Source of the DNA: Bacteroides thetaiotaomicron VPI-5482
GTDB taxonomy: Bacteria; Bacteroidota; Bacteroidia; Bacteroidales; Bacteroidaceae
Assembly: GCF_000011065.1 (NCBI RefSeq)
Contig: NC_004663.1
Coordinates: 6,196,362 to 6,260,361 of the forward strand
DNA: 64,000 bases
Direction: 5' to 3'
Shown here: positions 36,701 through 46,903 of the stretch, piece by piece
Position numbering within the stretch: the stretch's first letter is position 1
Layout of the letters: each line of letters opens with the position of its first letter
Program-made: the position numbers and the translations under genes
Notes under the pieces: generated by a model
Database searches by the model: none
What the model was told of the DNA's origin: nothing
The model's input: the letters and a program-made list of their open reading frames with translations, nothing else

Positions 36701-39126
36701 TTTTCCCCTTTCACATAATATCTGTCGGTGATGTTCGCGTTCGTTTCTTCAAAACTCACACTGAACTCGTCGATGGATTCCGTATAGTGGATATGGGCTT
36801 TTGCCTCAAAAAGATAACCGGCAAACTCTTCATATACGGATACGGGTATCCACCTTTCTCCCAGATTAAAATCAAGCAGTTCGAAACTGATCGGCTCCGG
36901 TATGGCTTTCTGCAAGGCTTCCAATGATTTCTTGCTTGCGTCGTCATCGGGATAGTCTTTCAGGTAGTTCTCTATCCATTCGACTTTGGCCACTACATTG
37001 CCCGCTATGAAACGGTCTTTGATTTCATAGTTCTTCATCATAGGATTGTAGAAGATACGGTTTTCCAGTTGTGTGAGCAGTTCCTGCCTGCCTGTTTCAC
37101 TGAGATTTTCCATATATTCCAGATTGACTTCCCCGAACTTGTTCAGGGATGCCGCAAGCGCTTCCTGCGGTGTATCCACATGTGTCACTTCATTGGCGTT
37201 GAACGATACGGGAACAGAAAAGATATCCGCCTTCTGTATCTTGCCGTTAACGGAACGTTCCAATGAAAGTATTTCCCGTCCTCCGGCATCCATCAGCAGG
37301 AACTTGGCATTGTCCTTTCCGTTCAATTCCCTGAACATGCGGTAAAAACTGTCATACCGCTTGACCAGTTCTTCCCGTAGTTCCGGCTGTTCCGTTTCCG
37401 TTTCGGCTTCCTTATTGTAGAGATTGTGGTAGGCTTCACGGAGCGGGATATAGTAGGCGGCCCGGTATTGTTGGGTGACTGTCAGTTTAAGCGGATGGAA
37501 TTGTACTTCGGGAGTACCCACCCCTCTTAAATATCCGTATTGCTCACCCGATTTCACGATGGAACCGTTCTTGTATTCGGGACGTGTCTCTCCGGTAAAC
37601 GGTCGTGGTTCCATTTCTTTCTTCCGCTCTTCCTCGAATTTTTGTCTGCGCTCCTGCCATTTTGCTTCCGCTGCCGCCCGTTCCCCGGTCATGTCTTCCT
37701 GCGTGGCGGCTTCATCGTACATGTTCTCTTGGGAGAAGAGATTGAACATTTCCGGTTCATCCCCTTTCTTTTTGCGGGATGCCGACGGTGCCCGGCTTGG
37801 TGAAGGTCTGCTTTCTACCACTTGCACCTCCGCTTGCTCTTCATCCGCATAGGCGGCAAACAGGTTGAGCATGGGTTCATAGGGCTGTGCGGGGCTTTCT
37901 TCCTGTACCTCCTGCCGTTCTGTCTCTCCTGCTGTTTCCAATAGTGTCTCAAACTCTGTTTTGAGGATGGTGGAGCCGTTTGAGCGGGATAGATTGTCAT
38001 CATAAAGTTTCCGGTCAAGATGGTTCTCCACATCTTGCGCCAATAACTGCCTGAGATGTTCGGAAATGGCACCGACACCTCCTTCATGAATAAAATTCAT
38101 GGCCGGTTGTCCGTACATGTTTTTACCCATAGATACGGAAGTATGGACGATATGGTCTAAATCGGCATAGCTGTTGTTGATATTGATGCTGCCGGATATA
38201 AGGCGGGTTTCAATAAAGTTCCGTTCCTTTTCGGTAAGTTCCGATTTTCGGGTATTCTTCTGCAATACGATCAGGTCACTGCTCACTTCCGTACCCGCAT
38301 CAACAAACAGGTTGTCCGGCAGACGTATGGCTGAAACAAGATTGGCATGGTTCACCAGCCACTCCCTGACAGGGCGGTTCTGTGGCGAGTCCATGACACC
38401 CGAAGTCGTGATATAGGCCAATATCCCGCCTTCGTGTAACGTGTCCATACCTTTGAGAAAGAAATAGTTATGTACGGCAGCAAGTGAGGATTTACGCACG
38501 ACGTCTTCGCTCCGGTCAAAATCCCGGTCATAAACTCTGGTATTTCCAAACGGTATATTGGATGAAACCATATCGAAGTAGTTATTATAATAGGGCTGTA
38601 TGGACTGGAAACCGTCTATGGTCACTCTGCTTTCCGGATAGAGGGATGAGAGGATTTTTCCCGTGAGCTTGTCTTTCTCGAAACAATGGACTTCGGGTAC
38701 ATCCTTCAAGCCGTTGATAAACATGCCCGTTCCGGCAGAAGGGTCAAGAAAACGTCCCGGACGGATTCCCGGTACCTGCAAGGATTCCTGCATGGCCGTT
38801 ACCACCGGTTCCGGTGTGTAAAAGGCTGTGAGAGCGGAGTTTTTGAGGCTTTGGACGTATGCCTTGTATTCTTTCCCGTCTTTGGAATACTCACGCAACA
38901 GTTCATGCAGCAGTCGGACTTGGGGAAACAATTCCCTGTCTGTCGTTCATTTTTCAATGTCCGTGTCTTTTTCCGCCGGATTCAGGATGCACTTCAGTCC
39001 TCCAAAACCCGAATAGCCGTTCAATACTTTGCGTGCCTCTTCCGTGAGACAGAACTCCGGACGCATGAATATCCATTCAAGTGCGGCTATATTGTCCGCT
39101 AAATGTTGTCGTTTGTTATATGCCAT
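33727..39126 (-). CDS. ICE methylase/helicase (N6-adenine MTase + SNF2-type helicase), two in-frame TGA codons
   Basis: Read with TGA as Trp this is 1799 residues, the usual size of the CTn methylase/SNF2 helicase. TGA codons are codon 60 (38947-38949; DIEK-TGA-TTDRELFP) and codon 1432 (34831-34833; HHLDIP-TGA-RPSDLEQRNGR). In the second, helicase motif VI is DIPWRPSDLEQR in the family, so Trp is expected. The methylase part has FLDPSAGTGMFI and SSNIPFGNTRVYD; the helicase part has NGGGIIDHEVGTGKTLIMC (Walker A), VDESHNF (DEAH-like) and GTGVNAQERAVAIHH. No other stop or frameshift interrupts it. It may protect or process the transferred DNA. Terminal stop is TAA. Confidence 0.85.
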
Positions 39127-39559
39127 ATTTTTCGATATTTGATTGGATGAAACCTGTCAGTTCAATGGTAAGGGTACGATAAGAAGGAGATGTCTCAAAC
39201 CTGTCGTCTATAGGGTATTTCTTGAATACGGCTTCCGCAAGCGGCAATATTTTGAGACAGAAATCTTTCCGCCGTTCAGAGGGTATTTCAGGAAACCATT
39301 CGGAAACCATTTCAAAGACCGTATCGTACTTTGAGAATTTGAGTCCATGCTGGAGAAACGCATCTGCCGCTTCCAGAGCTTGCGCAACCGGCAGGCCGCC
39401 GCGTACCGCATGTTCGTAAGCCTCTGCGGCACTGTTCGCACGCTTCTGAATGAGCACCTTGTTTCCGGCCATGTGCGGATGGCTTTCTTTCAAATAAAAA
39501 AGGAGAGCTGACTTGAAATAGGACAGTTCTCCGTTGTTATCATGTTGTGTAATCATCAT
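39116..39559 (-). CDS. DUF1896 family protein
   Basis: 147 residues, MMITQHDNNGELSYFKSALLFYLKESHPHMAGNKVLIQKRANSAAEAYEHAVRGG..., matching the short DUF1896 proteins always placed before the CTn methylase/helicase. Function unknown. Its end overlaps the methylase start by 11 bases, indicating coupling. Ends in TAA, with no internal TGA. Confidence 0.85.
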   Translation of the reverse strand: MMITQHDNNGELSYFKSALLFYLKESHPHMAGNKVLIQKRANSAAEAYEHAVRGGLPVAQALEAADAFLQHGLKFSKYDTVFEMVSEWFPEIPSERRKDFCLKILPLAEAVFKKYPIDDRFETSPSYRTLTIELTGFIQSNIEKYGI

Positions 39560-39670
39560 CTGTTGTTATTATTAAAGATTAATATGATAGGGAAGTAATC
39601 GGAAATATACCCGATAACCTGAGAGGAAACCGGGTATATAGATTCGGTAAACGTTCTGTTCGTTGTCGGA

Positions 39671-40966
39671 TTATGAGAATGACAGGCTGCTCTTTCTGGC
39701 CTGCGGTCTGGAAGATACGACATGACGGGCCGTTTGTTTCGTCTCTTTCTTCTTGTCATTCTTCTGGTTCTCAACTGCCGGCTTATATTCACGGGCATTG
39801 CGGCCTATCAACAGGTTGTTGCTCTTGTTGCTGAATCGTACATCATCCGAGAAAAGTTGCCTGGTCTTGGGGTTGCGCATGTTTTCGATGAATACCATGC
39901 CGTGATTTTCCAGTATCTTTTTCTGTTCGGGGGAAATCTTGGCTCCTAAAATCGTATCGTTGACCTTCAACTGCTTGTCGGATTGTTTGAAAGCAATGTC
40001 CCTGATGGTCGGATCAACATAAGCCACACCGGAGAGCATGGTGTCATTTTTGCGCTGTATGTCATTGACTGGAAGCTCACCTCCCGATGCAAGTATCTGC
40101 TTCTGCTTGTCGTCCAGTCTCTTTCCATAAATATAATCCGGGATTTTGATGGCATCCACGGGCATGGTGATGACTCGGTTGGTAGTCTCGTGGAAACTGA
40201 CATAACATTTGCAGACATTTCCTGTAAGGGTGTCCTTCATCTCCTTGATGCCTCCCAATGTTCCTGTTTCCGCCAGCTTGTTCTTCTCTTCATCCGTAAA
40301 TACACCTTTATAGGCGGGCGAATCATATTGGGGCTTGTCCAGACGGGTGAGGATTTTGAGTTCCACCTTGCCGTCCGCACCTTTCACGCACATGAAACAG
40401 GCTTCGCCCATATCCTTCTTTTCTCCGTTTATTTCTTTGCTGATAGGCAAGGCGGTGGAAGTGATTCTGCCTTTGAGAAACTCGCCCATGCAATGATTGT
40501 TGAACAGTGTCTCTTTATCAAGGCCGAGGGCGTTCAGGTCTTTCCACGGCAGTTGGTGTTCATCAAATTTATACCGTCGGGCAAGTTTGGCGATACGCCC
40601 TTCATCGTTGAGTTCGCTGTTTTCCACCAGCTTCTTGCCGTCCGGTCCGGGATCTTCCCCTTTTCGGATTTGGATGACCGCATTCAGCGTCTTGTCCAAT
40701 AAGGCGAAAGGAACGAGGAAGAAACTGAAACTTGTGGGATTTTCATACTGGTTCTTGAAGTTCGTGAAAAACAGTTCCAGTGGTGAAGTACGGTCCAGTT
40801 TGAGAAAACTGTTGCTGTTCTTCTTGTCGGGTGGTACGACTTCGATACTGCCGTCCTGCTCGTTCATTTTGGAAATGACGGCGGTTTTGTTCGTTCTCTT
40901 GTCAAGGACTGCCATTACATGCTCGTCCTGACTCTGCTCTTGTTGTTCTTGCTTTTTCTTAGCCAT
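39671..40966 (-). CDS. DUF3945-containing protein
   Basis: 431 residues. The N-terminal part (AKKKQEQQEQSQDEHVMAVLD, LKLDRTSPLELFFTNFKNQYENPTSFSFFLVPF) and two DUF3945-like repeats (LGGIKEMKDTLTGNVCKCYVSFHETTNRV; LGAKISPEQKKILENHGMVFIENM) match the protein next to DUF1896 in CTns. Role unknown, possibly DNA modification or binding in transfer. Basic, Lys-rich C-terminus. Ends in TAA. Confidence 0.8.
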   Translation of the reverse strand: MAKKKQEQQEQSQDEHVMAVLDKRTNKTAVISKMNEQDGSIEVVPPDKKNSNSFLKLDRTSPLELFFTNFKNQYENPTSFSFFLVPFALLDKTLNAVIQIRKGEDPGPDGKKLVENSELNDEGRIAKLARRYKFDEHQLPWKDLNALGLDKETLFNNHCMGEFLKGRITSTALPISKEINGEKKDMGEACFMCVKGADGKVELKILTRLDKPQYDSPAYKGVFTDEEKNKLAETGTLGGIKEMKDTLTGNVCKCYVSFHETTNRVITMPVDAIKIPDYIYGKRLDDKQKQILASGGELPVNDIQRKNDTMLSGVAYVDPTIRDIAFKQSDKQLKVNDTILGAKISPEQKKILENHGMVFIENMRNPKTRQLFSDDVRFSNKSNNLLIGRNAREYKPAVENQKNDKKKETKQTARHVVSSRPQARKSSLSFS

Positions 40967-41394
40967 AAATTAAAAAATTAAGTGATACAATAAATTACCG
41001 GGTAAACTTTAGCCCGTCGGTGCGAATGTAGAGGTTTAATTAATAGAGAATTAGGTTTTGGAAGTAGTGGAAATGAATGGCGGGAATTGGCTGCAAATGG
41101 CGTAAGGTAGTACAATAAAAAAGAGGGTATTTGTTGTCGTTTTCTTCTGTGTCTAAAATATTAACCTCATCTTCTTTCTGTTGTCTTTCTTTTTAACTTA
41201 TCTGTTGATTTTTCTTTTTTTCTTCAAAAACCACAAAAAAAGAACTAATAGGTTGATTGTAAGTACTCAAATTAGTGCCATAATTTGTTTGATGTGAAAA
41301 TCATAGCATTCAAATTAATGTTTTGATTTTCTTTATTTTTGTATTGATATTCTAAACCTTTGTTTATCTTTGCAAATGAATCAATAGCATAAAT
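40967..41394 (+). promoter_or_regulatory. Divergent intergenic region; -7 box at 41365-41372
   Basis: TATCTTTG (41365-41372) with TTG near 41344 forms a promoter for the cargo operon, 30 bases before the HTH ATG. An inverted repeat ACCGGG...CCCGT lies near 40998-41018 on the DUF3945 side. The remainder is AT-rich with no gene seen. Confidence 0.5.
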
Positions 41395-41613
41395 ATGACT
41401 ATATTAGGAAAATATTTGTCGGAAAAATCTATTAATAAAGCCGATGTGTCTCGTAAGACAGGCATTAGTAAGTCAAGATTGAGTGAGTTAAGTAGAAAAG
41501 AAACTGCAAAATTAAAGGCAGATGAAGTTTACTTAATAGCACTTGCTATCGACGTTCCTCCAGAAGAAATCTTGCAAAAAGTTTGTGGTCATCTTAAATT
41601 AATTAAGCTATAA
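41395..41613 (+). CDS. XRE-family helix-turn-helix regulator
   Basis: 72 residues, one Cro/C1-type domain (LGKYLSEKSINKADVSRKTGISKSRLSELSRKETAKLKADEVYLIALAIDVPPEEIL). It starts the cargo operon and overlaps the methyltransferase ATG by one base, as controller (C) proteins do in restriction-modification loci. It probably regulates this operon. Confidence 0.85.
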   Translation: MTILGKYLSEKSINKADVSRKTGISKSRLSELSRKETAKLKADEVYLIALAIDVPPEEILQKVCGHLKLIKL

Positions 41614-42821
41614 TGAAAAAGCCTACCTATATCGATATATTTGCTGGATGTGGAGGTCTTTCTTTAGGACTCCATAATGCTGGATGGCAAGGATTGTTTG
41701 CTGTTGAAAAAAATGCAGATGCCTTTAAAACGCTTGAATATAATCTTATAGAGAAAGTTAATCATTTTCTATGGCCTGATTGGCTTCCTAAAACCTCTCA
41801 TGATATTAATGTCGTCTTGAAAGATTATAAAGAGCAGTTGTTAGGTTTGCAACGAAAAGTTGATCTTGTTGTAGGTGGTCCTCCGTGCCAAGGGTTTTCT
41901 ATGGCTGGAAGAAGAAAGGAAAATGATCAACGTAATAATTTGGTGAAATCTTATATCAAATTCATCAAAACAATACAGCCAAAAATAATTTTTTTTGAAA
42001 ATGTAAAAGGGTTCACCTTGGAATTTAGAAAAAATAAGGACAAGGGTAAAGAGTATTCATCTTATGTCGAACGCGCTTTAAATAGAGCAGGATACTACGT
42101 AAAAGGAGAACTTGTTAATTTTGGAGAGTATGGCATTCCTCAGAAAAGGACACGTTTTATATTAGTTGGAGTAAGAAAGGATGTGCCAAATGTGTCTAAA
42201 GATACGGCTTCGCAATTCTTTAGTCTAATAAAGAACAATCGGCATTCTTTTTTGTCTAAAAAGAATTTGACCATTGAAACTACTTTAGGAGATGCTATTT
42301 CTGATTTATTAAGAGAAAATGGAGAGGTAGATTCACCTGATACAAAGTCATTTAAGGCAGGAATGTATTCCTCAATAAAAAGTTCCTATCAGCAATTAAT
42401 GAGGATTGGGGTAAATCAATGTATTCCTGACAGTCATCGCTTTCCAAAACATCGCCCCGAAATCTCAAGTAAATTTCAAATTATTTTAGATACCTGCAAA
42501 AAAAATAAAGATATAGACTCTTACACAAGAGAACGTTTTAATATAAAAAAACATACGATAATACCATTAGATGAGCAAAAAAAGAGTCCAACTATTACAA
42601 CGCTTCCAGATGATTATATTCATTATTCAGAACCTAGAATTTTGACGGTAAGAGAATATGCAAGAATACAATCTTTCCCTGACTGGTATATTTTTCAAGG
42701 GAAATACACAACAGGAGGTAAAAGGCGAACGCAGGAAGTTCCACGTTATACACAAATAGGCAATGCTATTCCACCATTGTTTGGAGAACAAGTAGGAATT
42801 ATCCTAAAAAAAATGATATAG
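41613..42821 (+). CDS. DNA (cytosine-5) methyltransferase
   Basis: 402 residues. Motif I is IDIFAGCGGLSLGLHNAGW, motif IV is GGPPCQGFSMAGRR with the catalytic Cys, motif VI is FFENVKGF, motif VIII is QKRTRFILVG, and motifs IX/X are REYARIQSFPD and YTQIGNAIPPLFG. The target recognition domain lies at about 230-330. It should methylate a specific DNA site, marking self. No restriction endonuclease fold is recognisable beside it; instead a GHKL ATPase and a protease-like gene follow. No in-frame TGA. Confidence 0.93.
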   Translation: MKKPTYIDIFAGCGGLSLGLHNAGWQGLFAVEKNADAFKTLEYNLIEKVNHFLWPDWLPKTSHDINVVLKDYKEQLLGLQRKVDLVVGGPPCQGFSMAGRRKENDQRNNLVKSYIKFIKTIQPKIIFFENVKGFTLEFRKNKDKGKEYSSYVERALNRAGYYVKGELVNFGEYGIPQKRTRFILVGVRKDVPNVSKDTASQFFSLIKNNRHSFLSKKNLTIETTLGDAISDLLRENGEVDSPDTKSFKAGMYSSIKSSYQQLMRIGVNQCIPDSHRFPKHRPEISSKFQIILDTCKKNKDIDSYTRERFNIKKHTIIPLDEQKKSPTITTLPDDYIHYSEPRILTVREYARIQSFPDWYIFQGKYTTGGKRRTQEVPRYTQIGNAIPPLFGEQVGIILKKMI

Positions 42822-42823
42822 AA

Positions 42824-45436
42824 ATGGATTTACATTTTAAAACAAACATACAGCTCAAGAGTATTATTGGTAAAGATCTTATCAATGATGACAATATTGC
42901 CATTCTTGAGTTGGTGAAAAATTCTTTTGATGCAGATGCAAAGCGGGTAGATATTTCATTCTCAAATTTGAAAGAAAATGATGATAAGTCAATTGATTCG
43001 TATTCAGAAAAAACTTCACGCTTAATTATTAAAGATGATGGTTTAGGTATGAATCTAGATGATATCAAGAATAAGTGGCTAAATATTGCATACTCAGAAA
43101 AAAAACAAAATACTCGTCAACATAATCGGATGATGGCAGGTGCTAAGGGTGTTGGGCGTTTCTCTTGCGACAGACTAGGTGAGTTTTTAAATCTATATGC
43201 TAGAAAAAATGGCGAAAAATCCTACATACTTCTGAAAATAGATTGGAAGATGTTTGAAGTTGAAGATGAAAATAAAGAAATACAAAGTGTCATCCTCGAT
43301 TATAAAGAATTAACAGAAGAAGATTTAGTTAAAAGAAAAGTTGAGCCATTCAAACAAGGAGTAATCTTAGAGATAATAAAATTGCGGAGCAATTGGGTCT
43401 ATGAGATTAGAAATGACAAAGGTATTATTATAGATTGGAATACAGACAAGCTTGTAAACCTAAAAAAATACCTTGAAAAATTAATTAATCCCAATCAGGC
43501 ATTTGAGGAAAATGATTTTGGCATTTATTTGAATGCACAAGAATTTATAGTTGAAAATAATAATAAGGAAGATTCTCAAAAATTTATAGGAAAAATAGAT
43601 AATACCATTTTTGAGAAACTTGATTTTAAGACAACAAGTATCGAAAGTGAAATAATTGAAGATGGACAAATTATTCTAACAACATTAAAAGATAAAGGGA
43701 AGACAATTTTTTGGATAAAAGAAAAAAATGAATTTTATCCGGAGATTAAACATGCAAAGTGTTACCTATATTATCTAAATCCATACTCTAAGGCTTTCTT
43801 TACAAAACAAACGGGGGTAAGACCTGTAGAATATGGCTCAATATACTTGTTTTTGAATGGTTTCCGCATTCCCCCATATGGCGAGGAGAGTGACGATTGG
43901 CTAAATTTAGAACAGAGGCGAGCGCAAGGTTATGCTAGATTTCTTAGTTCAAGAGATATTGTTGGACGGATAGAAGTTCTAGATTCAGAAAATTCATTCC
44001 AAATAATATCAAGTCGAGAGGGATTAGTTAGAAATGAAAGTTTTTCAAAATTAACAAATCGCGAAGGCTATTTTTATAAATCTTTCAAGAGGTTAGAAAA
44101 ATATGTTGTTGATGGTTTAAATTGGGATAGCATTCCAGAAGAAGATAAAGATAAAATAAGGGATATTGAGAAAAAAATAATTTCGGGTCAGTTAAAAGAA
44201 AGTGAATTAACCTTTCGTGAAGATGAAGTTATAAAAAGAAGGCGTATTTATTCCAGTATTCATTCTATTATTGGAGCAAAAGCTAGCGATGTTATTGAGC
44301 TTTATATTAATGAAGATTTAATACTTGATAAAATCGAAGAAGAGAAGGCTAACGCAGAACGAGAATTTGAACAACTTATTACTGATTTTGAAAAAAAGAA
44401 AATAGATGCTGATACCCTAAATCGGATTTTGCAAAAAAAAGCCATTGAAAATAAAGACTTAGAAAAACAAATAGCCGATTTCTCGAAATATTCTACAAAT
44501 GAAGCTACTGCTAAAGCCATTGCGGAACTCCAATACTACAAAAATACAATAGAAAAGCAAACACGAATAATTGAAGAATTAAAACTTCAATTGGAGCGAG
44601 AAAAAGAAATTAATGAGAAACATCAGCAAGAACTAGAAAAACTTCAAGCGGAAAAACTTCAAGCGGAAAAAACAGCAGAAGAAGAAACGAAAAAACGTGT
44701 TGATGCCGAAAAGGAAAAAGAAGAGATTGAAAAGAAAAAAGAGAAAGAGATTCAATTAGAAAAATTGAAAGTCGAATTTTATAAAAAGCAATCAACTCCG
44801 GAAACAGATGCTTTAATACATCATGTGAAAAATAATAATCAAAAAATAAAAGAAACAATTTCACTTATCATTAATAATCTTACAAAAGAACAACTTGGAA
44901 GTTCTTTAAAGGAATCAATTATAGAATCTTTATATGAGATTTTACACTTTGCAGATAAGTCACTAAAAGCAACAGATTTGATTCTTGAAAGTGACTTAGA
45001 CAAAGCTGATGCACAAAAAATTAATCTCCCAGATTTTATATCTGGTTATTCCAAGAATAACAAATATAAGATTAAGGTACATTCAATTAATAATGTCCGC
45101 TTATTTTATATAATTGGAAGCAAGCTTGATTTGGCTCTGATGATAGATAATTTTGTAGATAATTCAGCAAAATGGGGGGCGAAAAATATATGGTTTAAGA
45201 CTAAGTTAGATGGTAACTTTTTAATTCTAAACATATATGATGATGGAGAAGGGTTATCTTCTAAGTATAAAACGAACCCTAATGATATATTCAAATTTAG
45301 AGAAACAGCAAAAGAAAATGGTACTGGATTTGGATTATATCTCGTTTCAGAGTCTCTTTCAAAAATGAATGCCAAAATAGCGATTGATAAGCCTGAAATA
45401 GGCAATGGTATGAATTTTAAGATTATTTTCAAATGA
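42824..45436 (+). CDS. Protein with two GHKL ATPase domains joined by a coiled coil
   Basis: 870 residues. The N-terminal GHKL domain is of the MutL/Hsp90/MORC kind: ELVKNSFDADAK (near 30), IIKDDGLGMNLDDI (near 70) and AGAKGVGRFSCDRLG (near 105). A long charged coiled coil runs at about 495-650 (ERELEKEKEINEKHQQ-like). The C-terminal histidine-kinase-type ATPase domain has MIDNFVDNSAKWGAK, NIYDDGEGLSS and ENGTGFGLYLVSESLSKM; TDALIHHVKNN could hold a phospho-acceptor His. It stands 2 bp after the methyltransferase. It ends in TGA inside the next gene's ATG (ATGA), so TGA is a real stop in this operon. Confidence 0.85.
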   Translation: MDLHFKTNIQLKSIIGKDLINDDNIAILELVKNSFDADAKRVDISFSNLKENDDKSIDSYSEKTSRLIIKDDGLGMNLDDIKNKWLNIAYSEKKQNTRQHNRMMAGAKGVGRFSCDRLGEFLNLYARKNGEKSYILLKIDWKMFEVEDENKEIQSVILDYKELTEEDLVKRKVEPFKQGVILEIIKLRSNWVYEIRNDKGIIIDWNTDKLVNLKKYLEKLINPNQAFEENDFGIYLNAQEFIVENNNKEDSQKFIGKIDNTIFEKLDFKTTSIESEIIEDGQIILTTLKDKGKTIFWIKEKNEFYPEIKHAKCYLYYLNPYSKAFFTKQTGVRPVEYGSIYLFLNGFRIPPYGEESDDWLNLEQRRAQGYARFLSSRDIVGRIEVLDSENSFQIISSREGLVRNESFSKLTNREGYFYKSFKRLEKYVVDGLNWDSIPEEDKDKIRDIEKKIISGQLKESELTFREDEVIKRRRIYSSIHSIIGAKASDVIELYINEDLILDKIEEEKANAEREFEQLITDFEKKKIDADTLNRILQKKAIENKDLEKQIADFSKYSTNEATAKAIAELQYYKNTIEKQTRIIEELKLQLEREKEINEKHQQELEKLQAEKLQAEKTAEEETKKRVDAEKEKEEIEKKKEKEIQLEKLKVEFYKKQSTPETDALIHHVKNNNQKIKETISLIINNLTKEQLGSSLKESIIESLYEILHFADKSLKATDLILESDLDKADAQKINLPDFISGYSKNNKYKIKVHSINNVRLFYIIGSKLDLALMIDNFVDNSAKWGAKNIWFKTKLDGNFLILNIYDDGEGLSSKYKTNPNDIFKFRETAKENGTGFGLYLVSESLSKMNAKIAIDKPEIGNGMNFKIIFK

Positions 45437-46128
45437 TTCAAAAACACTTAATATTAGTAGATGAGCAATCTCAGAGTGCCGTCTTACAAAACATAAAAGC
45501 TACTCTAAAAAATGATGGCATTGAATTAGTTTTTAAAGAATTTAATCCTATTAATTATCAAAGAAGAGAGAATGGAGAAATTCTATTTGATGCTGAATCT
45601 TTTAAAACTGATTTATTAGGTTTGCCTTACTTTAGACAGCTTGATTCTATTGTTTGTGATTACAATTTAATAGCAGGCGTTATAGATGGGTTTCAGATAA
45701 TAAAAATTATAAAATCGATGAACCCTAATTACAAAAAACAAGTAATTCTATATTCCGCACAAATAGAGAATGTTATTGAAGATATTATAAAAACAGATGA
45801 CTTCGAAAAACAAAAAGAAAATCTAAAGTCGCTGATTGATTGTAATATAGATTTTCGGAAACGGGACAATGATTATGAACAAGAGCTTGTTAAACATGTA
45901 AAGAAAGAAAAAGAATTTAATTTTGAAGATGAGCTAATTAAATGGTTTTTTCTTCGAAGAGATGATACATTTAACTATTTATTTCCAAAATATGCGGGTA
46001 AAAGATTTGAGGAAATAGCCACTTGGCTTCAATCAAAAACACCTGATAGTATAGAGTTTAAAAAAGACTTAGTTGAACAGGTTATCTCTTATTTGTCATC
46101 AATTAATGGCTTAGAAGAAACAAATTAA
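45433..46128 (+). CDS. Receiver-like response-regulator protein
   Basis: 231 residues. HLILVDEQSQSAVLQNIKATLKNDG, then QLDSIVCDYNLIAGVIDGFQIIKIIKSMNP and QVILYSAQIE follow the receiver-domain plan, with Asp in VCDYNL at the phospho-acceptor position and a reduced acidic pocket (one acidic residue, D13-E14). The C-terminal 90 residues are helical and of unknown type. The four-base ATGA overlap with the GHKL gene suggests stoichiometric expression and a phosphorelay-like link with its C-terminal kinase-like domain; that is inference. Confidence 0.65.
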   Translation: MIQKHLILVDEQSQSAVLQNIKATLKNDGIELVFKEFNPINYQRRENGEILFDAESFKTDLLGLPYFRQLDSIVCDYNLIAGVIDGFQIIKIIKSMNPNYKKQVILYSAQIENVIEDIIKTDDFEKQKENLKSLIDCNIDFRKRDNDYEQELVKHVKKEKEFNFEDELIKWFFLRRDDTFNYLFPKYAGKRFEEIATWLQSKTPDSIEFKKDLVEQVISYLSSINGLEETN

Positions 46129-46132
46129 TTTT

Positions 46133-46864
46133 ATGACGAAAATTTTTGGCATATATCCTACTGATAGACAAGAATCTATTACATTCTTGAATAGAATAAA
46201 CACTTATCTTTGCAGAAAGCTTGACAATCAATGGCATTGCTATAAGATAAAATATTCTAATGCGGATCATGAGTCTTGTATAAAAAAGGCCATAGACAGT
46301 AATGCAAAGTTTATTTTGTTCATGGGACATGGGCGAAGTGATTGTTTATTTGGTTCTTGCAATAAAAAATCTCAAGATTTTATAGCAGAAGATGCTGTGA
46401 TTGAGAATCCCGAATTTTACAGAAATGAACATTTTATTCATTCAGATAATATTTCAAAGTTTAAAGGTAAAATTTTTTTTAGTCTTTCTTGTCTCTCCAA
46501 TAGGAACGACACTAAAAGTCTTGCTCGAAGTGCGATAAATAATGGTGTTATAAGCTTTGTTGGATTTGGTGATATTCCAACTGATTATATTGTAGGAAAA
46601 AATATTCCATTAAAGGCTATTGCTATTTACAAAGGTATTATATCTAAAGTGATAAAAATTAGTATTAGCATATCCATTCAAAACAATTACACAGTTGAGG
46701 AAATGGTCTCTTTAATAAAAGTTCTTACAACTAAAGAAATACAAAAGATAATTCTTTCTCCATATAAGAATAGACACAAGGAAATCATAGTCAAAAATCT
46801 TTTTCTTTTTAAACAAGAAATTATGATATTTGGAAATAGATATGAAAGGCTACTATATGAATAG
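46133..46864 (+). CDS. CHAT/caspase-like protease-fold protein
   Basis: 243 residues. FILFMGHGRSDCLFG (near 58-72) provides a His in the GHG context, and KIFFSLSCLSNRNDTKSLARSAINNGVISFVGFGDIPTD (near 108-145) provides a Cys at the end of the next strand. This is the catalytic dyad arrangement of CHAT/caspase-fold (clan CD) proteases. It is the last gene of the operon and by position a candidate effector. The substrate is unknown. Confidence 0.6.
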   Translation: MTKIFGIYPTDRQESITFLNRINTYLCRKLDNQWHCYKIKYSNADHESCIKKAIDSNAKFILFMGHGRSDCLFGSCNKKSQDFIAEDAVIENPEFYRNEHFIHSDNISKFKGKIFFSLSCLSNRNDTKSLARSAINNGVISFVGFGDIPTDYIVGKNIPLKAIAIYKGIISKVIKISISISIQNNYTVEEMVSLIKVLTTKEIQKIILSPYKNRHKEIIVKNLFLFKQEIMIFGNRYERLLYE

Positions 46865-46903
46865 TATGTTGAATGATATATACGCAGGAATTTAGTTTGA
46901 AGA

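Noticed and set aside
35155..36927. 590-codon open frame antisense to the methylase/helicase
   Set aside because: A shadow of the GC-rich opposite strand; no domain, and the sense protein has clear motifs.
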